A stretch of DNA of 48,276 nt. It comes from Chloroflexota bacterium (GTDB lineage Bacteria; Chloroflexota; Anaerolineae; Anaerolineales; E44-bin32). Below the pieces are notes generated by a model, which made no database searches, was not told the origin of the DNA, and saw only the letters and a program-made list of their open reading frames with translations. Shown piece after piece: positions 15,431-24,711 of the stretch. The DNA is taken from contig JADFRG010000021.1 in assembly GCA_022561385.1 (NCBI GenBank), positions 1 through 48,276 on the forward strand, read 5' to 3'. Position 1 is the first letter of the stretch; the number at the start of each line of letters is the position of its first letter. The position numbers and the translations under genes were made by a program.

Positions 15431-16504
15431 TTACCAGAAGACCTCCTGCTTGGCTCTCCTGAGCAGCCAGAGGAAGAACGGGGCACCCGCCACCGCGGTG
15501 ATGATGCCCACCGGCAGGTCGCGCGGCGCTAGGACCGTGCGGGCAACGGCGTCAGCCGCCAACAGGACCGCGCCCCCACCGATCGTAGCTAAGGGGAGCA
15601 AGCGACGGTAGTCGGGGCCCCACCTCATGCGCACCAGATGGGGCACGATCAGGCCAACGAAACCGATGATCCCGGAAAATGCTACCGCGGTGGCCGCGAC
15701 CAGTGAGGCTAAGATCACAATCACTAGCTTGAGCTTCTCCACGTCCAGGCCGAGCTGCATAGCCTCCTCGTCGCCAAACTGCAAGACGTTCAGTGGCCGT
15801 GCCAGTAAGATCAGGCCACCCAGCCCGATTGCTAGGTAGGGCAGTGAGGCCCACACTGGCCCCCACCCGCCCAGCGAGAAGCCGCCCAGGAGCCAGCTGA
15901 TCGCCCGCCGAAGCTGGTCGGTGGAGAGCAGCATGATCAAGCTGGTCAATGCCGAAGCGAAGATGCCGACCGCTACACCCGCCAGCAGCAGCGTGGTCAC
16001 CGGAGTCGAGCGTCCCACGCGCGCGACGCCGTACACGATCGCCACAGTCACGAGTGCGCTGACGAAGGCGGCCAATGGGACGGCGGCCATGCCGAGCGCG
16101 CTCGTCGGCCATTCGGCTGTCATGGCGAGCACGGCGCCTAAGCCGGCACCGGAGGCGACGCCGATGATGTACGGATCCGCCAACGGGTTTCGGAACAGAC
16201 CCTGATACGCGGCTCCGCTGCCGCCCAGCGCCATGCCGGCCAGAGCGATCAGCGCCGTATGAGGCAGTCGGATGTCATTCAGGATAACGCCGTAGGAGGC
16301 AGGCCAGTCTGACACGACTCCAAGGGCCGACACCCTGGCTAATAACACTTTGAGAACCACCAGAGGTGGGATGTGCACCGGGCCCACTGCGGCGCTTAGG
16401 ACCAGCATGGTCAGCAGGGCCGCGCTGGTCCAGAGGAAGGGGACCGCCTTGCTCCGCCGCGAAAGCGTCGGGAGCGGCCGTCCCCGAGCCGTCACTTCGC
16501 TCAC
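15431..16504 (-). CDS. btuC: BtuC-like corrinoid ABC transporter permease
   Basis: This 357-residue FecCD-family permease has about ten hydrophobic helices. Typical segments are LNDIRLPHTALIALAGMALGGSGAAYQGLFRNPLADPYIIGVASGAGLGA, PVTTLLLAGVAVGIF, ISWLLGGFS and IIGFVGLIVPHLVRMRWGPDYRRLLPL, where the last binds the ATPase. The GTG at 16504 overlaps the btuF stop by 4 nt; an upstream in-frame extension lies within btuF and is rejected. Confidence 0.93.
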   Translation of the reverse strand: MSEVTARGRPLPTLSRRSKAVPFLWTSAALLTMLVLSAAVGPVHIPPLVVLKVLLARVSALGVVSDWPASYGVILNDIRLPHTALIALAGMALGGSGAAYQGLFRNPLADPYIIGVASGAGLGAVLAMTAEWPTSALGMAAVPLAAFVSALVTVAIVYGVARVGRSTPVTTLLLAGVAVGIFASALTSLIMLLSTDQLRRAISWLLGGFSLGGWGPVWASLPYLAIGLGGLILLARPLNVLQFGDEEAMQLGLDVEKLKLVIVILASLVAATAVAFSGIIGFVGLIVPHLVRMRWGPDYRRLLPLATIGGGAVLLAADAVARTVLAPRDLPVGIITAVAGAPFFLWLLRRAKQEVFW

Positions 16505-17502
16505 TGCTCGAATCGATCCGGATGCAAGATCCGGGCGATGGCCTCCAGCCCGTCCACAAGCCGCGGCCCGGGGAGGTCGGTCCAGTCCGTGTTCACTCCG
16601 TAAACCTGCCCCATTTCCACCGCTGAGATCTCCCCCCATCCGGCTCGGGCCGAGAGCGTCTCGACACTGGTGGGGACGAATGGAGCCGTACCAAAGATGA
16701 TCACTGCGGGATCACGCTCGACGATTTCCTCCAGGCTCAGCTGTGCCCAGCCCTGGATATCGGCGGAGATGTTCTCACCCCGGGCCAGATCAAACATCAT
16801 CTGCTGGAAGGTGCCAGTCCCGGTCGTCCAGGGAGCGGTGGGGTCGCTGCCATCGACCTCGTAGAACACCTTCGGTGGCTCGGAGCCTTCCACCGCCGCC
16901 GTGACGGCCTCGACCCGCGTTTTCATCTCGTCGACCAGGGCACTGGCATCGGCTTGATGGCCGGTCAGGATCCCAACCTGCTGGATGTTCGCATAAAGTC
17001 CTTCGAAGTCGGTCGGGTTGGCGATCACAAAGACCTGCAAGCCGATGTCGAGCAGGGTTTGGATCTGCTCCTCGGGTGAAATGGCGGCTGCCAGCACCAG
17101 ATCGGGCTCCAACGCCACGATGGGCTCAGGGCTCAAATCCCCGAAGGTGCTGCCGATGCTTTGCACCTCAGACGCCTCGGGCGGGTAGTCTGAGAATTCA
17201 TCACGGCCGACCAGCTGGGAACCCGCACCGATGCTATACAGGATCTCCGTATTGGAGGGAGCCAAGGAAATGATACGCTGGGCAGCAGCCTCCAGTGTGA
17301 TTATGTGTCCAAGGCTGTCGGTGAGCATAATCGGCTCCGGGGAGGGTTCGTTTGTCGCCGCGACCTCGGGCGCCGGCTGATTCGACGCTTCGGTGGGGGC
17401 CTCCGTGGGTGCACCCGCCTGCGAGGGCGCACACGCGCTGAGTATCAAGCCAAGGGCTGCCACTGCCGGCAGCATAGTAGTAAGAATCTTGCGTGTGATC
17501 AT
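16501..17502 (-). CDS. btuF: BtuF-like corrinoid-binding lipoprotein
   Basis: This 333-residue periplasmic-binding lipoprotein (signal peptide with lipobox ILSAC, Cys24) is followed by a Pro/Ala/Thr/Glu-rich tether of about 35 residues and a type III binding domain (ISLAPSNTEILYSIGAGSQLVGRDEFSDYP, SIGSTFGDLSPEPIVALEPDLVLA). It captures corrinoid outside the membrane and delivers it to BtuCD. It is the first gene after the cobalamin riboswitch. The lipid anchor fits a monoderm or Chloroflexota-type envelope. Confidence 0.92.
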   Translation of the reverse strand: MITRKILTTMLPAVAALGLILSACAPSQAGAPTEAPTEASNQPAPEVAATNEPSPEPIMLTDSLGHIITLEAAAQRIISLAPSNTEILYSIGAGSQLVGRDEFSDYPPEASEVQSIGSTFGDLSPEPIVALEPDLVLAAAISPEEQIQTLLDIGLQVFVIANPTDFEGLYANIQQVGILTGHQADASALVDEMKTRVEAVTAAVEGSEPPKVFYEVDGSDPTAPWTTGTGTFQQMMFDLARGENISADIQGWAQLSLEEIVERDPAVIIFGTAPFVPTSVETLSARAGWGEISAVEMGQVYGVNTDWTDLPGPRLVDGLEAIARILHPDRFEQ

Positions 17503-17570
17503 TTCAATCCTCCGTCGCTCTTTCCGCCCGATAGCGGGCTTTCGGACGCGGATGCGAGCTTAATAATGAA

Positions 17571-17599
17571 GAAACCCCCCTGTCTCGAGGGCAGAGGGG
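17571..17599 (-). terminator. Expression-platform terminator of the cobalamin riboswitch
   Basis: On the minus strand CCCCTCTG (17599-17592) pairs with CAGGGGGG (17582-17575), loop of 9, followed by TTTCTTC. It lies between the aptamer and btuF, so ligand binding would plausibly stop transcription here. The T tract is imperfect. Confidence 0.6.
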
Positions 17600-17639
17600 T
17601 AAGTGGTAGGCCGGGCTTTGAACAGTTTGGCCGCGTGTT

Positions 17640-17835
17640 CCCACCCCCTTTCCGCGAGGGTCGTGGTGAACGCAATCGAGGCGGGCGGCCTGGCTTTCCA
17701 CACTCCCTCGGCATCGCCGACGGGGTGTGGATTACAGTTGCGGGACAGCGCTGGACTTCACCTGCACCGGGTGCAGGTGTCACCAGCTTCGCCTTTAAGC
17801 CCTCCCATCCGGGGGGTCAGGCACCTGGTCTGCTG
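17640..17835 (-). promoter_or_regulatory. Cobalamin riboswitch
   Basis: On the minus strand the core reads GGCGAAGCTGGTG..., then GTGAAGTCCAGCGCTG and TCCCGCAACTGTAA (the B12-box region), then GGAAAGCCAGGCCGCC. These are the conserved cobalamin aptamer elements in the right order. A C/G-rich hairpin ACCTGCACCCGGTGCAGGT lies between the first two. The element sits about 150 nt before btuF and would repress the btuFCD-cobTS-cbiR-cobU operon when B12 is sufficient. Confidence 0.88.
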
Positions 17836-18390
17836 TGCACGAAAGATATTTGAATGTTAAGAGTAGTGTAGTCACATCTGATAACGGGTGTCAAGGACGA
17901 ACCGTTCTCCGTTAGGCCCGATACGAACCAATTGAAGTCAATGAGAGCTGATCCTGAGGAATTTAATACCGGGATATCTTGGAGTTGACTTGCTCCGGAC
18001 ATGATTCATTCTGCGGCCACCTGCGCTTGCGCAACAGGTGCAGGCAGGCCATATAATCCGGCCCCCGTCACCCACAACGGAGAAAGGCACCCACATCGGC
18101 GCTTTTTTCGTTCTATGTGGACGCGGGAAGACTACATTCCTGCTAACGGCCTGAGCAGATCTGGATATCGAACCAAAGCCTCGTCGACAGGAGAACCCTC
18201 GGCCCATAATCGGGAACCCAATGGCCCAAGAATCTAGACAAACCTTACGCCCTATGACATAATCCCTTCAGGCGGCCAGCGACAGGGAAGTCGCGATCCG
18301 GCGGGCCGCTCGCGGTGAACTATCCCCACTGTGCCAGTCTCTTGATTGGTTCCCATCCGACAACTTATTATTCTCGAAGGGAGAGGTCCT
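17836..18390. other. Intergenic region between divergent B12 and CO dehydrogenase operons
   Basis: No gene is supported. A TATAAT lies near 18051 on the plus strand with TTGCGC 19 nt upstream, a possible coxM promoter. CACCTG-N-CAGGTG-type repeats (CACCTGCGCTTGCGCAACAGGTG, around 18020) form an inverted repeat that overlaps it and could be an operator. Nothing else could be assigned. Confidence 0.35.
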
Positions 18391-19263
18391 ATGATTCCAC
18401 CCTCGTTCGATTACGAAGCCCCCGCTTCGCTCGAGGAGGCAATCGCGATTCTCGGCAAGAACCCGGAGGCCAAGATCCTGGCGGGCGGCCAAAGCCTGAT
18501 CGCGCTCATGAAACTCAGGCTGGCGTCGCCCGCAGTGCTAGTCGACATCAACAGGATTGAGGGCCTTGGGTACATTAAAGAGGAGGACGGATGGCTCAGA
18601 ATCGGGGCCATGACGCGCGAGAGTGATCTCGACACCTCGGATCTGGTCCGGGAGAAATATCCGCTGTTGGCCGACACCACCCGGGTGATCGCCGATCCGC
18701 TGGTGCGCAACCTTTCCACCTTGGGCGGCAACTTGGCCCATGCCGATCCGGCCAACGACCACCCCGCCACCATGCTGGCCTACGGCGCGGAGTTGGTCGC
18801 TACCGGTCCGAAAGGCGAGCGCATCATTCCGGTGGGAGACTTCTTCACCGGTCCGTTTGAGACCAGCCTCGCCCAAGATGAGATCCTGACCGAGATCCGC
18901 ATCCCCTCTCCCAACGGGTCGAGCGGCGGGGCTTATCAAAAGCTCGAACGAAAGGTAGGCGATTTTGCGACCGCCGCGGTCGCAGCACAGGTCAAGCTGG
19001 GCGAGAAGGGCGTAGTGGAACAGGTCGGGATTGGACTCACCAATGTCGGTCTGACCCCGATCAAGGCCACCGCGGCGGAGGAGTCTCTGCAGGGCAAGGA
19101 AGCGAACGAGGCCGCAATTTCGGAGGCCGCTCAGCTGGCCTCCGAGGCTGCCGAGCCGGAGGCAGATCCGCGTGGATCGGTGGAATTCAAGCGCGCGCTC
19201 GTGAAGACTCTTACGCACCGCGCGATAAAGACGGCCGTCGGCCGAGCACAGGGAGGCAAGTAA
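18391..19263 (+). CDS. coxM: CoxM, CO dehydrogenase medium (FAD) subunit
   Basis: This 290-residue FAD-binding subunit passes electrons from the Fe-S subunit to the quinone pool. [30 protein letters not shown] and [24 protein letters not shown] are the two FAD-contact regions typical of CoxM/CutM. The ATG at 18391 has GGGAGAG 6 nt upstream; the frame is open further upstream, but without a better start. The order M-S-L is that of form I CO dehydrogenases. The stop overlaps coxS by one base. Confidence 0.93.
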   Translation: MIPPSFDYEAPASLEEAIAILGKNPEAKILAGGQSLIALMKLRLASPAVLVDINRIEGLGYIKEEDGWLRIGAMTRESDLDTSDLVREKYPLLADTTRVIADPLVRNLSTLGGNLAHADPANDHPATMLAYGAELVATGPKGERIIPVGDFFTGPFETSLAQDEILTEIRIPSPNGSSGGAYQKLERKVGDFATAAVAAQVKLGEKGVVEQVGIGLTNVGLTPIKATAAEESLQGKEANEAAISEAAQLASEAAEPEADPRGSVEFKRALVKTLTHRAIKTAVGRAQGGK

Positions 19264-19736
19264 TGAGCAATCACCACATCCGCGTTACGGTCAACGGAGA
19301 CGTGCAAGAGGCCGACGTCGATGCGCGTCTTCTGTTGGTGCATTTCATAAGGGAAGATCTAAACCTGACGGGAACACACATTGGCTGCGATACCTCGCAC
19401 TGTGGCGCGTGTACGGTTCTAGTCAACGGCACGGCAATCAAATCGTGCACCTACTTTGCCGTTCAGGCGGATGGAGCCGAAGTGAGCACCGTGGAAGGGC
19501 TCGCGCAAAATGGTGACCTGCACCCCATTCAGGAGGGATTCCGCGAGATGCATGGATTGCAGTGTGGCTTCTGCACCCCGGGGATGATGATCGCATCCAT
19601 AGCGCTATTAGAGCAGAATCCCAACCCGACCGAAGATGAGATTCGCTGGGGCATATCCGGAAACTTGTGCCGCTGCACCGGCTATATCAATATCGTGAAG
19701 GCGGTGCAGTACGCCGCCGAGAAGATGCAGGAATAG
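19263..19736 (+). CDS. coxS: CoxS, CO dehydrogenase small (2Fe-2S) subunit
   Basis: This 157-residue iron-sulfur subunit has a plant-ferredoxin-type cluster ([16 protein letters not shown] with an upstream Cys) and an alpha-helical second cluster ([10 protein letters not shown] and [14 protein letters not shown]). It carries electrons from the molybdenum-copper site of CoxL to FAD in CoxM. The start is ATG at 19263, overlapping the coxM stop (TAATG), which implies translational coupling. Confidence 0.95.
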   Translation: MSNHHIRVTVNGDVQEADVDARLLLVHFIREDLNLTGTHIGCDTSHCGACTVLVNGTAIKSCTYFAVQADGAEVSTVEGLAQNGDLHPIQEGFREMHGLQCGFCTPGMMIASIALLEQNPNPTEDEIRWGISGNLCRCTGYINIVKAVQYAAEKMQE

Positions 19737-19745
19737 GAGCAGGCG

Positions 19746-22124
19746 ATGCCTGAAATTCAAGGACTGGGTCATTCTAGAAAGCGGGTCGAGGACGCACGCT
19801 TCATCCGGGGACGTGGAAATTATGTTGACGATCTGAAGGTCCCGGGGATGATCTATCTGGACCTCGTTCGCAGCCCCCTGGCTCGGGCGAAAATCAAAAG
19901 CATCAACTCCGAGAAGGCGCTCGAAGTTCCCGGCGTGCTGGCGGTGCTGACCGGGGAAACGCTCAAAGAGTACGATGTTCACAACATGCCTACTCTCATG
20001 AACGAACATCAGATGGTGCTGCCACTGGATACCGTGGAGTACCAATTCCAGGAGGTTGCCGGCGTATTGGCGACCAGTCGGTATGCGGCGGCAGACGGCG
20101 TGGCGGCGGTGGAAGTAGACTACGAGCCGCTGGAGCCGGTGGTGGATCCATTCAAGGCGCTCGAGCCGGACGCACCGCTCATCTGGCCCGATCGGCCAAA
20201 GTGGGCCGATGTCCCGGAGGAGGAGCGCAGCAACCACATCTGGCACTGGGAAAAGGGGGACAAGGAGGCCACGGATAAGGCATTTGAGGAGGCCGAGGTC
20301 ACCGTCAAAGAGAACCTTTATATTCCGCGCCTCTCGGCGGCCGCCATCGAAACCTGCGGTTGCGTGGCCAAGTGGGATGCCGTGGAGGGCCAGCTCACAC
20401 TCTGGATGACCACTCAGGCGCCGCATGCCATCCGCACCGTGTTCGCCCTCGTAACCGCACATCTGGGGCTTTCTGAAGAGAAGATCCGAGTGATCTCTCC
20501 CGACCTCGGGGGCGGATTTGGCGGCAAAGTGTACGTGTACCCGGGTTATGTGATTGCGGTAGCGGCCTCGATCGTGACCGGATCACCAGTCAAATGGATT
20601 GAGGACCGCACGGAAAATCTGGGCACCAATGCGTTTGGTCGGGATTACCACATCACGGCCGAGCTGGCGGGAAAGAAGGACGGCACGCTCACCGCGCTGC
20701 GCATCAAGACCACCGCCGATCACGGCTATGTGGACGCGGCAGCCAACCCGCTTAAGTGGCCTGCGGGCCTGTTCAATATCTGCACCGGCTCGTACGATTT
20801 CAAGAACGCCTTTGTGGAAGTCGACGGGGTCTACACGAACAAGCCTCCCGGGGGAATTGTGTACCGCTGCTCGTTCCGGGTGACGGAAGCGGTGCACACT
20901 ATCGAGCGCCTGGCCGATCTCATGGCTCATGAAGTCCAGATGGACCCGGCCGAGTTTCGGAAAAAGAACTTTATCAAGCCGGAGCAGTTCCCGTATCAGT
21001 CTGTCCTGGGATGGGAATACGACAGCGGCAACTATGCGGGGGCGCTAGATCTCGCGATGGACATGATTGGCTACGACGAGCTGCGCAAGGAACAGGCCGA
21101 GAAGCGCGAGCGCGGCGAGTTTATGGGCATTGGCATCTCCTCCTTCACGGAAATCGTCGGAGCCGGTCCATCCCACTCGTTTGATATCATAGGCCTCAAG
21201 ATGTTTGATTCATGCGAGCTGCGTGTACATCCCACGGGTAAGGTGATCGCACGCTTTGGGACGAAGTCTCAGGGACAGGGCCACGAGACGACCTTCGCGC
21301 AAATCATCGCCGAAGAACTGGGCATCCCGGCCGATCACATCAAGATCGAGGAGGGGGACACCGATACCGCCCCCTACGGGCTCGGGACTTACGCTAGTCG
21401 GAGCACGCCCGTCGCAGGCGCGGCGGGAGCGATGGCCGCCCGCAAGGTCAGGGACAAGGCCAAGAAAATCGCGGCCCACCTGCTCGAAGTCTCCGAAGAA
21501 GATCTGGAGTGGGAGCAGGGCAAGTTCTTCGTCAAGGGCTCACCCGACCAGGCCAAGACCATCCAGGAGATCGCCTTCGCCGCCTACACCGATTACCCAC
21601 AGGGCATGGAGGCCGGGTTGGAGGCAGTCTCGTACTATGACCCTCCGAATCTGACCTATCCCTTTGGTTCCTACATCTGCGTGGTGGACATCGATCGTGG
21701 GACCGGCGAAGTGAAGGTGCGGCGCTTTGTGGCAGTCGACGACTGCGGAATCCGGATCAACCCCATGATCGTCGAGGGTCAGATCCATGGCGGCCTGACG
21801 ATGGGCTTCGCGCCCGCCCTGTTGGAAGAGATCTCCTACGACGAAAACGGCAACATGTATGGCAGCAGCTTCCAGGACTACCTGCTGCCGACGTCGGTGG
21901 AGACTCCGAAGTGGGAGACTGGAACGACCGTGACCCCTTCTCCGCACCACCCGCAAGGCTTGAAGGGCGTGGGAGAGTCGGCTACGGTGGGTGCGCCCGT
22001 CGCGATCGTGAACGCGGTCGTCGATGCGCTCTGGCACATCGGAGTCCGTCACGTGGACATCCCGATGACTCCTCCGAAGGTATGGGCTTTGCTGAAGGAG
22101 CACGGAGCGGCGCTGGAGCAGTAA
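19746..22124 (+). CDS. coxL: CoxL, form I CO dehydrogenase large subunit
   Basis: This 792-residue molybdopterin subunit oxidises CO to CO2. The active-site loop PPGGIVYRCSFR (Cys375) matches the form I signature AYRCSFR, whose cysteine binds copper. Form II enzymes have AYRGAGR instead. Other family segments are SPDLGGGFGGKVYVYPGY, GQGHETTFAQI and GVGESATVGAPVAI, the last with the glutamate near molybdenum. The only change in the signature is Val for Ala at the first position. The length is near the usual 800. Function as a true CO dehydrogenase is therefore likely. Confidence 0.93.
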   Translation: MPEIQGLGHSRKRVEDARFIRGRGNYVDDLKVPGMIYLDLVRSPLARAKIKSINSEKALEVPGVLAVLTGETLKEYDVHNMPTLMNEHQMVLPLDTVEYQFQEVAGVLATSRYAAADGVAAVEVDYEPLEPVVDPFKALEPDAPLIWPDRPKWADVPEEERSNHIWHWEKGDKEATDKAFEEAEVTVKENLYIPRLSAAAIETCGCVAKWDAVEGQLTLWMTTQAPHAIRTVFALVTAHLGLSEEKIRVISPDLGGGFGGKVYVYPGYVIAVAASIVTGSPVKWIEDRTENLGTNAFGRDYHITAELAGKKDGTLTALRIKTTADHGYVDAAANPLKWPAGLFNICTGSYDFKNAFVEVDGVYTNKPPGGIVYRCSFRVTEAVHTIERLADLMAHEVQMDPAEFRKKNFIKPEQFPYQSVLGWEYDSGNYAGALDLAMDMIGYDELRKEQAEKRERGEFMGIGISSFTEIVGAGPSHSFDIIGLKMFDSCELRVHPTGKVIARFGTKSQGQGHETTFAQIIAEELGIPADHIKIEEGDTDTAPYGLGTYASRSTPVAGAAGAMAARKVRDKAKKIAAHLLEVSEEDLEWEQGKFFVKGSPDQAKTIQEIAFAAYTDYPQGMEAGLEAVSYYDPPNLTYPFGSYICVVDIDRGTGEVKVRRFVAVDDCGIRINPMIVEGQIHGGLTMGFAPALLEEISYDENGNMYGSSFQDYLLPTSVETPKWETGTTVTPSPHHPQGLKGVGESATVGAPVAIVNAVVDALWHIGVRHVDIPMTPPKVWALLKEHGAALEQ

Positions 22125-22136
22125 TCGCAGGAACTA

Positions 22137-22175
22137 CAATAGGGCGGAGGCACGCGTATCCGCCCTATTGTTTTT
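22137..22175 (+). terminator. Intrinsic terminator between coxL and xdhC
   Basis: CAATAGGGCGGA (22137-22148) pairs perfectly with TCCGCCCTATTG (22159-22170), with a 10-nt loop, followed by TTTTT. It lies 13 nt after the coxL stop. It should strongly reduce read-through into the maturation genes, giving more structural than accessory protein, unless those have their own promoter. Confidence 0.85.
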
Positions 22176-22185
22176 GCGGACGATC

Positions 22186-23157
22186 ATGGACTTTGAGACA
22201 AAAGTAGATGAGTTGCGGCAGGCGGGAAAGCCTTTTGTGCTTGCCACGGTCATTCGGGTCGAGCGCCCGACATCGGCTAAGCCCGGTGCAAAAGCGGTCG
22301 TCACTGCGGATGGCACCCTCACGGGTTGGGTCGGAGGCAGTTGCACCGAGCCCACCGTTAGGCGCGAAGCCGCCAAAGCCCTGCAGGACGGGGAACCGCG
22401 CCTCCTTCGCCTGTGCGCCCCAGAAAAAATGGCACTTGGATCACAAGAAGGCGTGATCGAAGTGGCACTCACCTGTGTCAGTGGGGGGACGTTGGAGATC
22501 TATATCGAACCCCAGCTATCCGAGCCCCAGCTAATTGTCATCGGGCATCAAGCTACGGCGGAAGCTCTGGCCACGATAGGAAAGGCAGTCGGCTACAACG
22601 TCACCGTGCTTGGGCATGAAATTACTCCCGCACAGTTTCCTGCTGCAGACCGATTGATCGACGAGTTGGATTACTCCCATCTACGATTCACGCCGCAAAC
22701 TGCGGTCGTGGTGACCAGTCACGGGAACTATGATGAAGAGGCGCTTGAAATTGCACTCCAGAGCGAGGCTGGGTACGTGGCGCTGGTCGCCAGCGGAAAA
22801 CGTGCAGACGAAGTCCTGGCCAATTTGCGCGGTGCCGGACTCCCAGAGGAGAGTCTTTCAAGGCTAAGATCCCCCGCCGGACTCGATCTAGGTGGCCATA
22901 CGCCCGGCGAAATCGCCCTCAGCGTTCTGGCCGAGATCCTCCAGTTCAGGCACCAAAATCAGACTGGCCTGCCAGAGGCGGAAACCGCGGCCGAGTTAGG
23001 GCTCGGTGAGGCCTTGGACCCAGTCTGCGGAATGACGGTCGACATTGCGACATCCGCTCTCATGTCTTCCCATCAGGGCCACACCTATCACTTCTGCTCC
23101 GCAGGCTGCAAGCATCGCTTTGAGGAGCATCCGGAAACCTACCGGATGGAGGGTTGA
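22186..23157 (+). CDS. XdhC/CoxI-family maturation protein with C-terminal YHS domain
   Basis: This 323-residue protein has an XdhC_CoxI N-terminal domain (LATVIRVERPTSAKPGAKAVV, GWVGGSCTEPTVRREA), a Rossmann-like second domain (QLIVIGHQATAEALATIGKAVGYNVTVLG, AVVVTSHGNYDEEAL) and, unusually, a C-terminal YHS metal-binding domain (DPVCGMTVD ... TYHFCSAGCKHRFEEHPETY). XdhC-type proteins help insert or sulfurate the molybdenum cofactor. YHS domains bind metals such as copper. In a Mo-Cu enzyme cluster the fusion suggests a role in building the bimetal site (inference). I chose ATG 22186 rather than TTG 22168, which lies in the terminator. Confidence 0.88.
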   Translation: MDFETKVDELRQAGKPFVLATVIRVERPTSAKPGAKAVVTADGTLTGWVGGSCTEPTVRREAAKALQDGEPRLLRLCAPEKMALGSQEGVIEVALTCVSGGTLEIYIEPQLSEPQLIVIGHQATAEALATIGKAVGYNVTVLGHEITPAQFPAADRLIDELDYSHLRFTPQTAVVVTSHGNYDEEALEIALQSEAGYVALVASGKRADEVLANLRGAGLPEESLSRLRSPAGLDLGGHTPGEIALSVLAEILQFRHQNQTGLPEAETAAELGLGEALDPVCGMTVDIATSALMSSHQGHTYHFCSAGCKHRFEEHPETYRMEG

Positions 23158-23161
23158 GGCA

Positions 23162-23605
23162 TTGCATTTGGAAGGCGACGTTACCATCGACGCCGCGAGA
23201 GCGGACGTCTGGAACTTTCTAACCGACCCTCATGCTGTCAGCAAGTGTGCTCCCGGCTTTGAATCCCTAGAGATCATCGAGCCTGACAAGGAGTTCGAGG
23301 CAGTAGCTTCTGTAGGCTTTGGCGCGGTGCGGACCAAGTTCAAGGGGCGCGTCAAATGGATCGAGCTCGACGCGCCAAATCGAGCCGTGATGGAAGTCAA
23401 GGGCACTGCACCTGGAAGCGTAGTCGAGGTGATAAGCGCCATGGAGCTGCAAGAGGGTCCAAATGGCTCGACTGAGCTCCACTGGACCGCGGATGTCACC
23501 ATCTATGGCACTATCGCCAATCTCGCGACTCGCATGATGGGCGGCCTGACCAAGAAACTCTCCGGCGAATTTTTCAACTGCGTCAAGGCACAAATCGAAC
23601 AGTGA
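23162..23605 (+). CDS. coxG: CoxG-like SRPBCC-domain protein
   Basis: This 147-residue protein of the CoxG/START-like fold reads LHLEGDVTIDAARADVWNFLTDPHAVSKCAPGFESLE ... GFGAVRTKFKGRV ... ELHWTADVTIYGTIANLATRMM. CoxG has been linked to recruiting CO dehydrogenase to the membrane or quinone. The start is TTG at 23162 with GGAGGG 8 nt upstream, immediately after the xdhC stop; no ATG fits. It overlaps the next gene by 4 nt (GTGA). Confidence 0.88.
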   Translation: MHLEGDVTIDAARADVWNFLTDPHAVSKCAPGFESLEIIEPDKEFEAVASVGFGAVRTKFKGRVKWIELDAPNRAVMEVKGTAPGSVVEVISAMELQEGPNGSTELHWTADVTIYGTIANLATRMMGGLTKKLSGEFFNCVKAQIEQ

Positions 23606-24621
23606 AGTTCCGACCTGTCCCATTGGGGGAGGCGGAGGGCAAGGTGCTGGGCCACAACGTCACCGGTCTCAATGGCCGTCGCGCCTTCCGGAAGGGGCGC
23701 ACGCTCACCGCGGAGGACGTGGGCAGGTTGCGCGACATCGGTAAACGGGTGATCTACGTGGCCGAACTCGACCGTGGCGACGTCGATGAAAATAATTCGG
23801 CCAACCGGGTGGCGGAGGCCGCGGCAGGGGAGGGCCTCGACTTGTCCGGCCCCTCAACCGGCCGGGTCAACCTCAGAGCCAAAGGCCTGGGCGTGTTTAG
23901 GGTCGATCGCCCTCGGTTGGATCGGCTCAATGGCTGCGACGGGATTACGCTGGCCACCTTGCTCACACATTCGACGGTGCGACCCAATCAGATCGTGGCG
24001 ACGGTCAAGGTGATTCCGTTTGCAGTTCCCAGCTCGGTCGTGATCGATGCGGAGGGCATTGCGGGAGAAGGGGGGCCTCTGATCTGGGTCGACGCACTCG
24101 AGCGTCGCAAGGTGGGATTCATACTTTCTGCGTCTGGCGGGATGCGCGAACGGATCGAGACTCAGTTCGCACCGCTCCAGGAGCGGATCGAGGGATTGGG
24201 CTCTGAGCTGGTCCGCATCGATCATGTAGATCCAAACGAGGGTACCGCCGAGCGAGTATTGGCGGAGGCCATTCGAGCCCAGGTGAAGAGCGGAATGGAT
24301 CTGATCATCCTTGCTGGGGAGACCGCCATCATGGATCGACAGGACGTAGCGCCGAGGGCCATCGAACGAGTGGGAGGCAAACTTGAGTGCCTGGGCGCCC
24401 CGGTCGATCCTGGGAATCTTCTGATGCTCTCCTACGTCGGTGACGTACCTGTGCTTGGAGCACCGGGCTGTGCGCGCAGCCGGAAGGTGAACGTGGTGGA
24501 TTGGGTGCTGCCCCGCCTATTGGTTGGAGAGCGACTGACACGAAGCGACATCGCCTCCATGGGGCACGGTGGCCTACTGGACGATACGCCGGAACGGCCG
24601 ATGCCACGCTCCTCGATCTAG
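23602..24621 (+). CDS. MoeA/MobA-associated molybdopterin-binding protein
   Basis: This 339-residue protein begins KFRPVPLGEAEGKVLGHNVTGLNGRRAFRKGRTLTAEDV, the opening of the molybdopterin-binding proteins often found with MobA/MocA-type cytidylyltransferases. It includes a MoCF-like segment (DLIILAGETAIMDRQDVAPRAIERVGGKLECLGAPVDPGNLLMLSYVGDVPVLGAPGCARS). It probably handles Mo-MPT during synthesis of the cytosine dinucleotide cofactor for CoxL. The start is GTG at 23602, overlapping coxG. It is followed by a 90-nt gap before coxE. Confidence 0.85.
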   Translation: MKFRPVPLGEAEGKVLGHNVTGLNGRRAFRKGRTLTAEDVGRLRDIGKRVIYVAELDRGDVDENNSANRVAEAAAGEGLDLSGPSTGRVNLRAKGLGVFRVDRPRLDRLNGCDGITLATLLTHSTVRPNQIVATVKVIPFAVPSSVVIDAEGIAGEGGPLIWVDALERRKVGFILSASGGMRERIETQFAPLQERIEGLGSELVRIDHVDPNEGTAERVLAEAIRAQVKSGMDLIILAGETAIMDRQDVAPRAIERVGGKLECLGAPVDPGNLLMLSYVGDVPVLGAPGCARSRKVNVVDWVLPRLLVGERLTRSDIASMGHGGLLDDTPERPMPRSSI

Positions 24622-24711
24622 CTGCGACTGATTCGTGGCAGGGAAAGACGATCGATTTGCTAGTTTCAATCCCCGCTGATCTCCTTTCAATTCCTGCTAG
24701 TCTCAAATGGA

